Assembly (NCBI RefSeq): GCF_965221685.1
Contig: NZ_OZ244907.1
DNA length: 64,000 bases
Reading direction: 5' to 3' (one strand)
Origin: Palauibacter sp022826685
GTDB taxonomy: Bacteria > Gemmatimonadota > Gemmatimonadetes > Palauibacterales > Palauibacteraceae
Shown here: piece by piece, positions 25,804-36,000 of the stretch
How the letters are laid out: each line of letters opens with the position of its first letter
Numbering within the stretch: the stretch's first letter is position 1
Notes under the pieces: generated by a model
Seen by the model: the letters and a program-made list of their open reading frames with translations, nothing else
Database searches by the model: none
Told to the model about the DNA's origin: nothing
Position numbers and translations under genes: made by a program

Positions 25804-28800
25804 GTGGCAGAATCCCGCATCGCCCGACCGACGACCCGAATCGCACGGACCCTGCTCGCGCTGGCGCTGCTCGGCACTTCCGCTTCCGCGGGCGCGCACG
25901 CCCAGCCCGTCGACGACGGTTGGCTCGATCTCCTCGAATGGCGCTCGATCGGACCCACCCGCGGCGGCCGCGTGCTCGGCGTGGCCGGCCACCCCACGGA
26001 CGATCTCGTCTTCTACCAGGGCACCGCCGGCGGCGGCGTCTGGAAGACCGGGGACGGCGGGGCGAACTGGCGGAACGTCTCCGACGGCTACTTCGGCACC
26101 GGTTCCGTCGGAGCCGTCGAGGTCAGCTCTTCCCACCCCGACATCGTCTACGTCGGCATGGGCGAGACGTGCTTCCGCGGCAACGCCTCGCACGGCGACG
26201 GCGTCTACCGCTCCGACGACGGGGGCGTGAGCTGGCGGCACCTCGGGCTTGCGGAGACGCTTCAGATCGCCCGCGTGCGCATACATCCGGAGAACCCCGA
26301 CATCGCGTGGGTGGCGGCGCTCGGTGACTCCTGGGGCGCGAGCGAGGCGCGCGGCGTCTACCGCACGCGCGACGGCGGCGCGACCTGGGAGAAGGTTCTC
26401 TACCGGGACGAGGACACCGGCGCGATCGATCTCGTCCTCGATCCCGCGAACCCGGACATCCTGTACGCGTCGTTCCTGGAATTGAGGCGCTTCCCCTGGG
26501 GCTTCCGCAGCGCGGGCCCCGGCACCGGACTCTTCAAGAGTACCGACGGCGGCGACACGTGGACGGAGCTGACCGACAATCCCGGCCTGCCGTCGGGTCT
26601 CAAGGGAAAGATCGGCATCACCGTCTCGCCGCGGAATTCCGGTCGTCTGTGGGCGATCGTCGACGCGGCGCGCGGAGCGAAGGGGATCTTCCGCTCCGAC
26701 GACGCGGGAGAGACGTGGACCCGCGTGAACGAGGACGCCAACCTCCTGCAGCGCCCATGGTACTACCACCACATCGTCGCGGACCCCGGCGACGAGAATA
26801 CGGTCTTCGTCCTCAACGTCTTCCTCTGGAAGTCGACGGACGGCGGCGAGACCTTCGAGCGCGTCTTCACGCCGCACCCGGATCACCACGACCTGTGGAT
26901 CGATCCCGCGAATCCCCGTCGGATGGTCAACGGGGGGGACGGCGGCGCCGCGGTGAGCTTCGACGGCGGCCTCTCGTGGTCGAGTCTTCTCAATCAGGCG
27001 ACGGCGCAGATGTACCACGTGACCGCCGACCACCAGACGCCGTACCGGCTCTACGCTTCCCAGCAGGACAACACGTCGATCTCCATCCCCGTCCGCTCGG
27101 ACTTCGGCCGCATCAGCATCGAGGACTGGTACACCGTGGGCGGAGGCGAAGACGGTTACATCGCGGTGAACACCGAGGATCCGAACATCGTCTACGCGGG
27201 GGATCACCACTGGGTGTACCGGTACGACCACCGCAACCGGCAGGTGCGGGACATCTCCCCGAACCCCGAGACGCACTACGGCTGGGGTTCGGCCGACATC
27301 AACTACCGGTTCTGGTGGACGTACCCGGTGATGACGTCGCCTCACGATCCGGACGTCCTCTACGTGACGTCGCAGCACGTCCACCGGACGACGGACGAGG
27401 GTTACAGCTGGGAGATCATCAGCCCCGACCTCACGCGCGCCGACCCGAGGACGCTGGAGCCGACCCCGGTATACGAAGACGAGGAAACGGGAGAATACTG
27501 GGGGCCCATCACGCGGGAGGCGTACGGTCCCGAATGGTACGCGACGATCTTCGCGTTCGCAGAATCGCCGCTCGAGCCGGGGCTCCTGTGGGCGGGATCG
27601 GATGACGGATACATCCACGTGTCGCGCGACGGCGGGGCGAACTGGGAGAACGTGACGATCCCGGATCTGCCCGAGTTCGCGTTGATCTCGATCCTGGAGC
27701 CATCGCTCCACGATCCCGCGACGGCGTACGTCGCCGCGACGCGGTACAAGCTCTCCGACCATGCCCCGTACCTGTACCGGACGACGGACTACGGGGAGAC
27801 GTGGACACGGATCACGGCGGGGATCCCGGACAACGACTTCACGCGCGTCATCCGCGAAGATCCGGGCCGGGCCGGGCTCCTGTACGCCGGCACCGAACGC
27901 ACGGTCCATGTTTCGTTCGACGCCGGGGACTCCTGGCAGCCGCTGAGCCTCAACCTCCCGGTCGTCCCCATCCACGACCTCGTCCTCCGGGATGGGGACC
28001 TCGCGGCGGCCACGCACGGGCGCTCCTTCTGGGTCCTGGACAACGTGGACCTGCTCCATCAGCTCGCGGCCGGGGAAGCGGCGAGCGAGCCGAGGCTCTT
28101 CCGCCCGCCGACCACGACCCGATTCAATCCGGGCGCCTCACCCGCCGCCCTGTTCTCGACCATGGGCCGGCCGGGTGCGGGGGATCCGGCCGGGGCGAAT
28201 CCGCCGGATGGCGTCGTGATCCCGTACTACCTGCCCGAGGCCGCGCCCGGCGGGATCACGCTGCGGATCCGCGAAGGCGAGGCGCTGATCCGCGAGTTCT
28301 CCAGCGAGTCGGCCTCGGAACCGGCCGGCGGGGGCTTCTTCGGCCTGGGCGGAGGCGGCGCGACGCTTTCCGCCGACGCCGGCGCGCACACCTTCGTGTG
28401 GGACCTGCGCGTGGAGCCGGCCGATGTGCTCGACGGCGCCGTCTTCCAGGGAAGCGCCCAGGGTCCTCGCGTGCCGCCCGGCGACTACACCGTCGAGCTG
28501 GATCTCGGCGAGCGGACCCTCTCGCAGCCCTTCACGGTCGTACGCGATCCGAGGGTGGATGTGACGGACGAGGAACTGCGCGCACAGTTCGAGTTCCTCC
28601 TTGAAGCGAGGGATCGCCTGACCGAGACGATGGAACTTGTGGCGAGGATCCGGGACCTGCGCACCCGGGCCGAGCAGGCCGTGGAACGCGGCGGGGGAGG
28701 AGACCGTCTGCGGGCCGCGCTCTCGGAGTTGAACGGCGAACTCTACCCCGTCGAGGAGCGCCTCGTGCAGTACCGGGCTCGCGCCGGTCAGGACCTGATC

Positions 28801-28989
28801 GCGAACCCGACGGGCATCGACAGCAAGCTGGCCCGGCTCATGGGGTTCGCCTCGATGGGAGACGGCCCGCCCACGCAGGGACAGATCGATCTGCTGGCCC
28901 GGCTGGGGGTCGGAATCGACGAGCGGGCCGCAGCGGTGGACGAAATCGAGCGAACGACGTGGGCGGAACTCGTGAGACTCGTCCCCTGA
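25804..28989 (+). CDS. Exported VPS10/sortilin-like BNR-repeat protein
   Basis: This 1061-residue protein starts at a GTG and has a Sec signal (LLALALLGTSASAGAHAQ). Two large propeller regions contain many BNR/Asp-box repeats (YRSDDGGVSW, YRTRDGGATW, KSTDGGDTW, RTTDYGETW). A C-terminal part (from about residue 800) has an all-beta segment and a helical tail. It belongs to the VPS10/sortilin-like family often annotated as glycosyl hydrolase; catalytic glycosidase residues are not identifiable, so binding may be the main role. An upstream open frame to 25522 antisense to the TonB receptor is not used here. Confidence 0.85.
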   Translation: MAESRIARPTTRIARTLLALALLGTSASAGAHAQPVDDGWLDLLEWRSIGPTRGGRVLGVAGHPTDDLVFYQGTAGGGVWKTGDGGANWRNVSDGYFGTGSVGAVEVSSSHPDIVYVGMGETCFRGNASHGDGVYRSDDGGVSWRHLGLAETLQIARVRIHPENPDIAWVAALGDSWGASEARGVYRTRDGGATWEKVLYRDEDTGAIDLVLDPANPDILYASFLELRRFPWGFRSAGPGTGLFKSTDGGDTWTELTDNPGLPSGLKGKIGITVSPRNSGRLWAIVDAARGAKGIFRSDDAGETWTRVNEDANLLQRPWYYHHIVADPGDENTVFVLNVFLWKSTDGGETFERVFTPHPDHHDLWIDPANPRRMVNGGDGGAAVSFDGGLSWSSLLNQATAQMYHVTADHQTPYRLYASQQDNTSISIPVRSDFGRISIEDWYTVGGGEDGYIAVNTEDPNIVYAGDHHWVYRYDHRNRQVRDISPNPETHYGWGSADINYRFWWTYPVMTSPHDPDVLYVTSQHVHRTTDEGYSWEIISPDLTRADPRTLEPTPVYEDEETGEYWGPITREAYGPEWYATIFAFAESPLEPGLLWAGSDDGYIHVSRDGGANWENVTIPDLPEFALISILEPSLHDPATAYVAATRYKLSDHAPYLYRTTDYGETWTRITAGIPDNDFTRVIREDPGRAGLLYAGTERTVHVSFDAGDSWQPLSLNLPVVPIHDLVLRDGDLAAATHGRSFWVLDNVDLLHQLAAGEAASEPRLFRPPTTTRFNPGASPAALFSTMGRPGAGDPAGANPPDGVVIPYYLPEAAPGGITLRIREGEALIREFSSESASEPAGGGFFGLGGGGATLSADAGAHTFVWDLRVEPADVLDGAVFQGSAQGPRVPPGDYTVELDLGERTLSQPFTVVRDPRVDVTDEELRAQFEFLLEARDRLTETMELVARIRDLRTRAEQAVERGGGGDRLRAALSELNGELYPVEERLVQYRARAGQDLIANPTGIDSKLARLMGFASMGDGPPTQGQIDLLARLGVGIDERAAAVDEIERTTWAELVRLVP

Positions 28990-29016
28990 GCGGGGCCCGT
29001 CCCGTCTAACGGACTG

Positions 29017-29799
29017 TTAACGGTCGCGCGTCGTGATCACGAGAGCGCCGATGTAGCCGTCGCCCCCGTAGCGCGCCGAAGCCTGGGTGCGCGAAAGGAT
29101 CTCGATCCGGCTCACCTCGTCGATCGACAGCTCGCGAATCGCGTTCACGCCATCGCCTTCGCGCCTTTCGTTGATGCGTACCTCCATCGCCTGCTCCCGG
29201 AACGATCCCCACGAACTCAACGTCACCGACGTGAGGAGGATGACCTCGCCGAGCGTGCTCATGCGGTCGAATTTCAGGAGCGAGTGTTGGCGCAGCAGCT
29301 CGTACACGCTCATCTCCGGAAGATCCACAAGATCCTCGGCGCGGATGACCTCGGAGCCCAGGATCCGGCTCCGGCTGCCCCCCGCGGCCAGGGATCCGAC
29401 CTCCTCCCTCCGTCGGGGGTCCGAGGTCAGCGAGAGGGAGAGGTCCTGCTGGGCCAGCGTGACGGCCGTGGTGTACGGGACGGCTTCGCCTCGCCGGTCC
29501 CCGAAGACGGCGCGCAACGAGACCTCCATGTCCTGCGGCAACCCGCAGATGGCGTAGAGGCCCTCCATGCCGACCTCGGCTTCAACGCGTTGACGCGCGT
29601 CGAACTGCACCCAGCTCGCCGCCACGGTCGCGCCGGGTACGATCGTCTCCGCTTCGGGATCCGTCACGTAACCCACGACGGCCGCTTCCGTCTCGGGATC
29701 CCCGCCGGGGCAGAAATCGGCGAAGGACTGGGCGGCCGCGGAGTTCGCGACCACGAGCATCAGGGCGGGCGCCGAAAGGCGCACGAACGAGTACGGCAT
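29017..29799 (-). CDS. Orphan plug protein with carboxypeptidase-regulatory-like domain, copy 1
   Basis: A 260-residue exported protein. After the signal peptide comes a carboxypeptidase-regulatory-like beta domain (AAVVGYVTDPEAETIVPGATV). A second part resembles a TonB-receptor plug: SEVIRAEDLVDLPEMSVYELL, then SIDEVSRIEILSRTQASARYGGDGYIGALVITT. No barrel follows, and the frame ends right after the plug-like motif. A GGAGGGAG site precedes the ATG. It has a tandem paralogue at 29826. It may act as a stand-alone periplasmic or surface protein; no known function fits. Confidence 0.75.
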   Translation of the reverse strand: MPYSFVRLSAPALMLVVANSAAAQSFADFCPGGDPETEAAVVGYVTDPEAETIVPGATVAASWVQFDARQRVEAEVGMEGLYAICGLPQDMEVSLRAVFGDRRGEAVPYTTAVTLAQQDLSLSLTSDPRRREEVGSLAAGGSRSRILGSEVIRAEDLVDLPEMSVYELLRQHSLLKFDRMSTLGEVILLTSVTLSSWGSFREQAMEVRINERREGDGVNAIRELSIDEVSRIEILSRTQASARYGGDGYIGALVITTRDR

Positions 29800-29825
29800 G
29801 TCGACTGCTCTCCCTCCGAAGCCGG

Positions 29826-30605
29826 CTAGCGGCCTCGCGTTGTAATCGCGATCGCTCCGACGAACCCGTCTCCGCCGTAGCGCGCGGAAGCTTCGGTACG
29901 CGTCAGGATCTCGATCCGGCTGACCTCGTCGATCGACAGGTCGCGGATCGCCGCAACGCCGTCCACCTCCCGCCGCTCGTTGATTCTCACCTGGACGGAC
30001 TGCAGGCGGCCGGCGCGGAGGCTCGAGGTCGCGGACGTGAGGAGGATGACCTCGCCGAGCGTGCTCATGCGGTCGAATCTGAGGAGCTGGTGCCGGCGCA
30101 GCAGCTCGTACACGCTCATCTCGGGCAGATGAAGGAGATCCTCCGCGCGGATGACTTCCGAGCTGAACGCCTGGCCCCTGCCGCCGCCTGCGGCCAGCGA
30201 TCCGACCTCCTCCCTCGTCTCGGGCTCCCCGGTAAGCAAAATGAAGAGATCCGCCTGGGCGAGCGGAGCGGACGTCGCGTAGGGCACGGCGTCTCCCCGC
30301 CTGTCTCCGAGGAGGGCGCGCAGCGTGACCTCCGTGCCCTGCGGCAGCCCGCAAAGCGCATAGAGACCCTGAATGTCCGTCTGTACCTCGATTCGCTGGC
30401 GCTCGTCGTCCTGCACCCAGCTCGCGGCCACGGTCGCGCCGGGCACGATCGTCTCCGCTTCCGGGTCCGTCACATAGCCCACCACGGCCGCCTGCGTCGC
30501 TTCGTCGCCGCCCGGGCAGAAGTCGACGAACGACTGGGCTGCGGCGGTGTTCGCGATGGCCAGAAACAGAACAGGCCCCGGAAGGCGCAAGAGCGAGTGC
30601 CGCAT
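29826..30605 (-). CDS. Orphan plug protein with carboxypeptidase-regulatory-like domain, copy 2
   Basis: The 259 residues are closely related to the protein encoded at 29017 throughout: the signal peptide ends AIANTAAAQ, then come the same CarboxypepD_reg-like domain and the plug-like C-terminus (SIDEVSRIEILTRTEASARYGGDGFVGAIAITT). The most variable part is the short segment after LLTSATSS. It precedes its paralogue by 26 bases on the same strand, so the two are probably co-transcribed from the 222-base region shared with the divergent PhoX-like gene. Confidence 0.75.
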   Translation of the reverse strand: MRHSLLRLPGPVLFLAIANTAAAQSFVDFCPGGDEATQAAVVGYVTDPEAETIVPGATVAASWVQDDERQRIEVQTDIQGLYALCGLPQGTEVTLRALLGDRRGDAVPYATSAPLAQADLFILLTGEPETREEVGSLAAGGGRGQAFSSEVIRAEDLLHLPEMSVYELLRRHQLLRFDRMSTLGEVILLTSATSSLRAGRLQSVQVRINERREVDGVAAIRDLSIDEVSRIEILTRTEASARYGGDGFVGAIAITTRGR

Positions 30606-30817
30606 GTCGATCCCTCTCGTCTGCAATCGTTCTCTCGGCTGTAGCACGCGCGTGCGGGCACAGTGCCGATGGTTGTCGCGGTGCGAGCGACCCACCGACC
30701 TTTTAGGATACTCCCCGTCCGTTTTGCGTTTAGTCCGGGGCCCGTTCAGGAAGTCGACGACCCCGGTCACTCCCTATACCCGGCAACATGCCGCGGGTGC
30801 CGCCCCGGGGCCGCTAC

Positions 30818-30830
30818 GGAGGAGCCGCTG
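30818..30830 (+). promoter_or_regulatory. Ribosome site deciding a CTG start (PhoX-like gene)
   Basis: GGAGG at 30818-30822 stands five bases before CTG (30828-30830). The CTG opens directly into a twin-arginine signal, and no ATG, GTG or TTG lies between it and unconserved sequence far upstream, so initiation at CTG is the simplest reading. Confidence 0.55.
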
Positions 30831-32201
30831 AGCAAGATCGACCGACGAGACTTCGTGCGCCGCGCCGGACGCTGGGCGGGGGCCGCGGCGCTCGCGCCTT
30901 CGCTCTCGGGTCTCGCCGCGTGTGCCGGACCCGCAGCCGCGTCCCCGCGCCGGACGGCTCGCGGATCCGCCGGATACGGACCCCTGCGCCCGGCGGGCCC
31001 GGAACTCGCCCTCCCGGAGGGGTTTTCCTACGCCGTCTTCGGGGTGGAGGGCCGTCCGATGTCGGACGGTCGGCCCACGCCGCGCGCGCACGACGGAATG
31101 GGACTCTTCCTGGTGAGCGACGACGTCATCCGCCTCGTGCGAAACCATGAAGATCAGGATCCCCCCGGCGTTGCGGTTCCGCTCGTCCCCTCCGACCTGG
31201 CGTACGATCCGCTGGCGGGCGGGGGCACGACGACGCTGGAAGTCCGGATCGAGGCGGACGGGCGTCCGGTCCTCCTGCGGGATTTCGTCAGCGCGGGGGG
31301 AACGATGATCAACTGCGCAGGGGGGACGACGCCGTGGCGCAGCTGGCTGACGTGCGAGGAAACGACCTTCGGACCGGGTCGCGGCTGGACGGTGCCCCAC
31401 GGGTATGTGTTCGAGGTTCCGGCCGACGCGGACGAACCGGTCCGGGCCGAACCGATACGCGACATGGGACGGTTCACGCACGAGGCCATCGCGGTGGACC
31501 CCGCGACGGGGTTCGTCTACGAGACGGAAGACTACAATCGTCGCTCGGGGTTCTATCGCTTCCGCCCCCATACCCCCGGCGTTCTCCGGGATGGGGGCAT
31601 TCTGGAGATGCTCGCCGTGCGGGGGGCGCCGCAGGTGGATCTCCGCACCGGCCAACAGCCGGGGGCGTGGCGTGAAGTCGAATGGGTGCCGATCGAGAAC
31701 CCCGACCCGCCCGAGGCCGAGCGCAGCCCGACCACGGTGTGGGCGGAGGGGTTCGAGGCGGGCGGAGCCCGGTTCTCCCGGCTCGAGGGCTGCTGGTACG
31801 GGGACCGGAGCATCTACTTCCACGCGACGAACGGGGGCGACGCCCAACTCGGCCAGGTCTGGCGGTACGTACCGGACGAAGAGGCGCTCGCGCTCGTCTT
31901 CGAGTCGCCGTCGGAGGACGTGCTCTCCGGTCCGGACAACCTCACGGTGAGTCCACGGGGCGGGATCCTCATCTGCGAGGACAACTCCGGGGAAACGCAC
32001 CTCCGGGGATTGTCGCCCGAGGGGGAGATCTTCCCCTTCGCCCGGAATCTCCTGAACGTGCGCGAGTTCGCCGGCGCCTGCTTCACGCCCGACGGCCGGA
32101 CGCTCTTCATCAACCTCCAGGGAGACACGATCTCGATGGGTGCGGGGAACCTCGGCCAGACGTACGCGATCTGGGGACCGTGGGAGCGGGGACCGCTCTG
32201 A
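30828..32201 (+). CDS. PhoX-like (DUF839) Tat-exported phosphatase family protein
   Basis: About 457 residues. A twin-arginine signal (RRDFVRRAGRWAGAAALAPSLSGLAACAG) leads into a DUF839/PhoX propeller with conserved stretches PEGFSYAVFG, RNHEDQ, LTCEETTF, GRFTHEAIAVDPATGFVYETED, RLEGCWYGD, SGPDNLTVSPRGGILICED and FTPDGRTLFINLQG. Characterised PhoX enzymes are Ca/Fe-dependent alkaline phosphatases; several acidic ligand motifs are visible, but metal binding here is inferred. The CTG start is supported by the ribosome site and the position of the Tat motif. The 3' end overlaps the rlpA start. Confidence 0.85.
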   Translation: MSKIDRRDFVRRAGRWAGAAALAPSLSGLAACAGPAAASPRRTARGSAGYGPLRPAGPELALPEGFSYAVFGVEGRPMSDGRPTPRAHDGMGLFLVSDDVIRLVRNHEDQDPPGVAVPLVPSDLAYDPLAGGGTTTLEVRIEADGRPVLLRDFVSAGGTMINCAGGTTPWRSWLTCEETTFGPGRGWTVPHGYVFEVPADADEPVRAEPIRDMGRFTHEAIAVDPATGFVYETEDYNRRSGFYRFRPHTPGVLRDGGILEMLAVRGAPQVDLRTGQQPGAWREVEWVPIENPDPPEAERSPTTVWAEGFEAGGARFSRLEGCWYGDRSIYFHATNGGDAQLGQVWRYVPDEEALALVFESPSEDVLSGPDNLTVSPRGGILICEDNSGETHLRGLSPEGEIFPFARNLLNVREFAGACFTPDGRTLFINLQGDTISMGAGNLGQTYAIWGPWERGPL

Positions 32202-32851
32202 GCCCGCGAAGGGCCGCGTTCGGCGGGGCGCTCGCCATCGCGCTCTCCGCGCAGGCCTGCGTGTGGTCCGTGCCGCTCGCGACCACGCCGCCCGCGACGG
32301 CGCCGCCCGCCGACCCTTCGCTCTACGCCGTCGGCTGGACGCAGACCGGCATCGCCTCCTGGTACGGGGAGCCGTTTCACGGTCGGACGACGGCGGCCGG
32401 GGGCACCTACGACATGGATGAAATATCGGCCGCCCACCAGACGATCCCGTTCGGCACGTGGATCCGCGTGGACAACCTCGACAACGGGAGCTCCATCGAA
32501 CTCGACGTGAACGATCGCGGCCCCTTCGTGCGCGGGCGCATCCTGGACGTGTCCCGGGCCGCCGCGAGGGCGCTCGGAATGATCGGCCCCGGCACGGCGC
32601 GCGTGCGGATTACGATCATCGAGACGGCGAACGCGGTCTCCGCGCGCGGCGGCTGCGTCGTCGTCCAGGTCGCGGCCTTTCGGGAGCGTCGGAGCGCCGA
32701 GGCGAAACGACAGGCGGTCGTGCGGGCGGGGTTCGATGCCTCGATCGAGCCGTACGAGAACATGTACCGCGTCGTGGCCGGCCCTTTCGCGGACGAGCCT
32801 GCCGCCAGCCGTGCGCGCGAATCGCTGGGCGGGTTCATGCGCCGCTGCTGA
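32180..32851 (+). CDS. rlpA: RlpA-family septal lytic transglycosylase-like lipoprotein
   Basis: The 223-residue lipoprotein (signal IALSAQAC) has a double-psi beta-barrel RlpA domain (ASWYGEPFHGRTTAAGG, MDEISAAHQTIPFGTWIRV, VNDRGPFVRGRILDVS) and a C-terminal SPOR-like domain (VVQVAAFRERRSAEAKRQAV to YRVVAGPF). RlpA cleaves denuded glycan strands at the septum, and SPOR domains bind them. The GTG at 32180 overlaps the phosphatase gene by 22 bases; a CTG at 32198 is another possible start. Confidence 0.86.
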   Translation: MGAGTALSPRRAAFGGALAIALSAQACVWSVPLATTPPATAPPADPSLYAVGWTQTGIASWYGEPFHGRTTAAGGTYDMDEISAAHQTIPFGTWIRVDNLDNGSSIELDVNDRGPFVRGRILDVSRAAARALGMIGPGTARVRITIIETANAVSARGGCVVVQVAAFRERRSAEAKRQAVVRAGFDASIEPYENMYRVVAGPFADEPAASRARESLGGFMRRC

Positions 32852-33061
32852 CGGTCGTGGGGGAGACCGGCGGCCAGCGAGGACGTGACCTTGCCCGCGC
32901 TTCAGTCGTGCTAGTGTCGACACAGATCGCAATAGCGAACGTCGGGTGCCTCGGGTAGCTTTCGGCACCCCTTGACTGCGTGCCGTCCGCGATGCGGCAC
33001 GGCCCCCCGGGGTCCAGGAACCCGGGAAGGTCGAGAGCAGTGGTTTCCTGGTGGAGGTTGT

Positions 33062-36000
33062 ATGCTTCGGAGAACTCACGCGCTCGTCGCGCTCGCCGCC
33101 CTCGCGGTCTTCTCGGGTCCCGCCGCCGCCGCGCTGGAGGGGCAGGCCGGCCGGTATTTCGGCCGAAACAAGGTGGTCTACGAGTCTTTCGACTTCGAGG
33201 TGCTCAAGACGCAGCACTTCGACATCTACTACTACGAGGAGAGCGCGGTCGGCGCGCAGATGGTGGGGCGCCTCGCCGAGCGCTGGTACGCCCGCCTCTC
33301 CCGCGTGCTCAACCACGAGTTCCGCCAGCGCCAGCCGATCATCCTCTACGCCGACCATCCGGACTTCGAGCAGACGAACACCTCCGGCCAGTTCATCGAC
33401 GAGGGCACGCAGGGCTTCACGGAGATCCTGAAGCGGCGGCTCGTCATGCCGATGATGGTGTCGCTGCACGAGACCGATCACCTGCTCGGCCACGAACTCG
33501 TACACGCCTTCCAGTTCGACATGACGGGGCAGGGGACAGGAGGCCCGGGGCTGGACGTGCCCGGCGCGATCCGGCTCCCGCTTTGGTTCATCGAAGGCAT
33601 GGCCGAGTACCTCTCGATCGGACCCATCGACCCGTTCACAACGATGTGGATGCGGGACGCCCTGGACCTGGAGGACGGGTTCCCGACGATTCCGGAACTC
33701 GCTGACAGGCGGTACTTCCCGTACCGCTACGGCCACGCTTTCTGGTCCTACATCGGCGGCGCGTTCGGGGACGACCGGATCGGTCGGATTCTCAACCTCG
33801 CCGCCCGCACGGGGAACGCGCTGGCGGCGATCGAAGCCGTCCTCGAGGTGCCGATCGGAGAGCTTTCGGACCGCTGGAAGAGCGAACTCGAGACCTATTT
33901 CGCGGACGCGCGCCAGGAGACCCGCCCCCCCGACGACTACGGGCGCCGCGTCGTCTACGAGCCTCCCGATGAGGGGAAGCTTCACCTTGGTCCGGCGCTG
34001 AGTCCCAACGGCCTGGACATGGTCTACGTCTCGCAGAGCGACCTCTTCTCCATCGAGATGTTCGGGGCCGACGCCCGCACCGGAGAGGTGAAGCGGCGCC
34101 TCACGAACAACGCGGTCGACCCGCACTTCGAGAGCCTCCAGTTCATCCACTCGGCGGGGGACTGGCACCCGAACGGCCGGCTCTTCGCGGTCGCCGGCAT
34201 CAAGACGGGCAATCCGCTGCTCACGATCATGGAAGCGGAGAGCGGAAATATCGTCAGGGAGATCCCGGTCGAGGGATTTCAGCTGGGCGCGATCTTCACG
34301 CCGAGCTGGTCGCCGGACGGGTCGCACATCGCGTTCAGCGGCCACTCCGCCGGATTCACCGACCTGTATGTGATCAACGTCGAGACCGGGCAGCTGAGGC
34401 GGCTCACGGAGGACCCCTTTGCCGACCTCCAGCCCGCGTGGTCGCCCGATGGCCGATCGGTGGCGTTCGCGACGGACCGCTTCACGACCGACCTGGAGTT
34501 GCTCGTCCCGGGAACCTACCAGGTCGCGCTGGTGGATCTGGAGAGCGGGGCGATCGAGCCGCTGCCGGGCTTCGACGACCAGTTCAGGAACTACAATCCG
34601 CAGTGGTCGCCGGACGGCCGGAGCCTGTACTTCGTGTCGGACCACGACGGGATCGCCAATCTCTACCGCCTCGACCTCGAGACGCGGGAGCGGTACCTGG
34701 TCACCGACCTGTGGACCGGCGTGAGCGGACTCACCGCCATCAGCCCGGCCGTGTCCGTGGCTCGCGGCACGGGCGATGTCGCGTTCAGCGTGAACAAGGG
34801 TGGGCCGTTCAGCTACGAGATTTATGTGATCGACGACCCGGAGGTCCTGGCCGGGGTGCCGGCGCCAGAGATGCTCGTGGGCGTCGATGCCTCGATCATC
34901 CCGCCGCGGGAACGGATGTCGACCACGCACGCGGAACTGCTCTCCAACGCCCGCCTCGGCCTGGCCGACCCGATCACCTTCGAGGACGGCGAGTTCCAGT
35001 CGCGGTTGTCCCTCGACTTCATCTCGCAGCCCACCATCGCCTTCGGGGCGAGTGATTTCGGGGTCTTCTTCGCGGGCGGCGCGAGCCTCTTCTTCTCGGA
35101 CCTGCTCGGAAACCGCACGCTGCAGACGATCCTGCAGGTCAATACGACCTTCGGGAACCTGGTGGAAGGGACAGCGCTCCTCGCCGGCTACGAGAACCGG
35201 TCCAGCCGCTGGAACTGGGCGATGATCGGAGGCCAGGTGCCGCTGGTCACGCGCCAGATCGGGTTCCAGTCGATTCAGGCCGGGGGCAGGTACATAAATG
35301 TCTTCCGGGACTTCCGCTGGTTCGAGATCAACCGGGAGCTGACCGGGATCGTCGCCTATCCCTTCAACCGGAACTCGCGGGTCGAGTTCTCCGCCTCGGC
35401 ACGCCAGATCGACTTCTCCGGCGAGATCGAGGAGTTCGGCTTCGACGCCTTCACGGGTCAGCTACTGGCTCAGGAGGAAACGGATCTGCCGGATTGCGTG
35501 GGAGAGATCGTGTCGTTCGGGGCTCAGCCCTGCGCGTTCGAGTCGCTGTACACGGCGAGCGGAAGCGCGGCCCTCGTGTACGACAGTTCGATTTTTGGCG
35601 GCACGAGTCCGATCGCCGGGCAGCGCTACCGTCTGGAAGTGGAGCCGGCGGTGGGAACCCTCAACTTCCTCACGGTCACCGGCGACGTTCGGCAATATGT
35701 TCGCGCCGGGCCCTTCACGGTCGCCGGACGCGCCCTCCACTTCGGCCGTTGGGGCGGCGGAGCTGACGACCCGCGCCTGGGCCGACTCTACCTCGGGGTG
35801 CCATCCCTCGTTCGCGGATACGACAACCGGTCCATCGATGTCGTCGAGTGCACGAGTTCGGGTCAGGCCGCGTTCTTCAACTGTCCTCTCATCGCGAACC
35901 TCATCGGCAACCGCGTGGCGGTAGGCAACGTGGAACTGCGGCTTCCCCTCCTGGGCGGGATCGGCGTGATCCGGGCCCCGGGCGTACCGCCGGTCGAAGT

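Noticed and set aside
31814..34930. A 1038-codon open frame on the minus strand
   Set aside because: It is antisense to the PhoX-like, RlpA and barrel-protein genes and has shadow composition and no domain.
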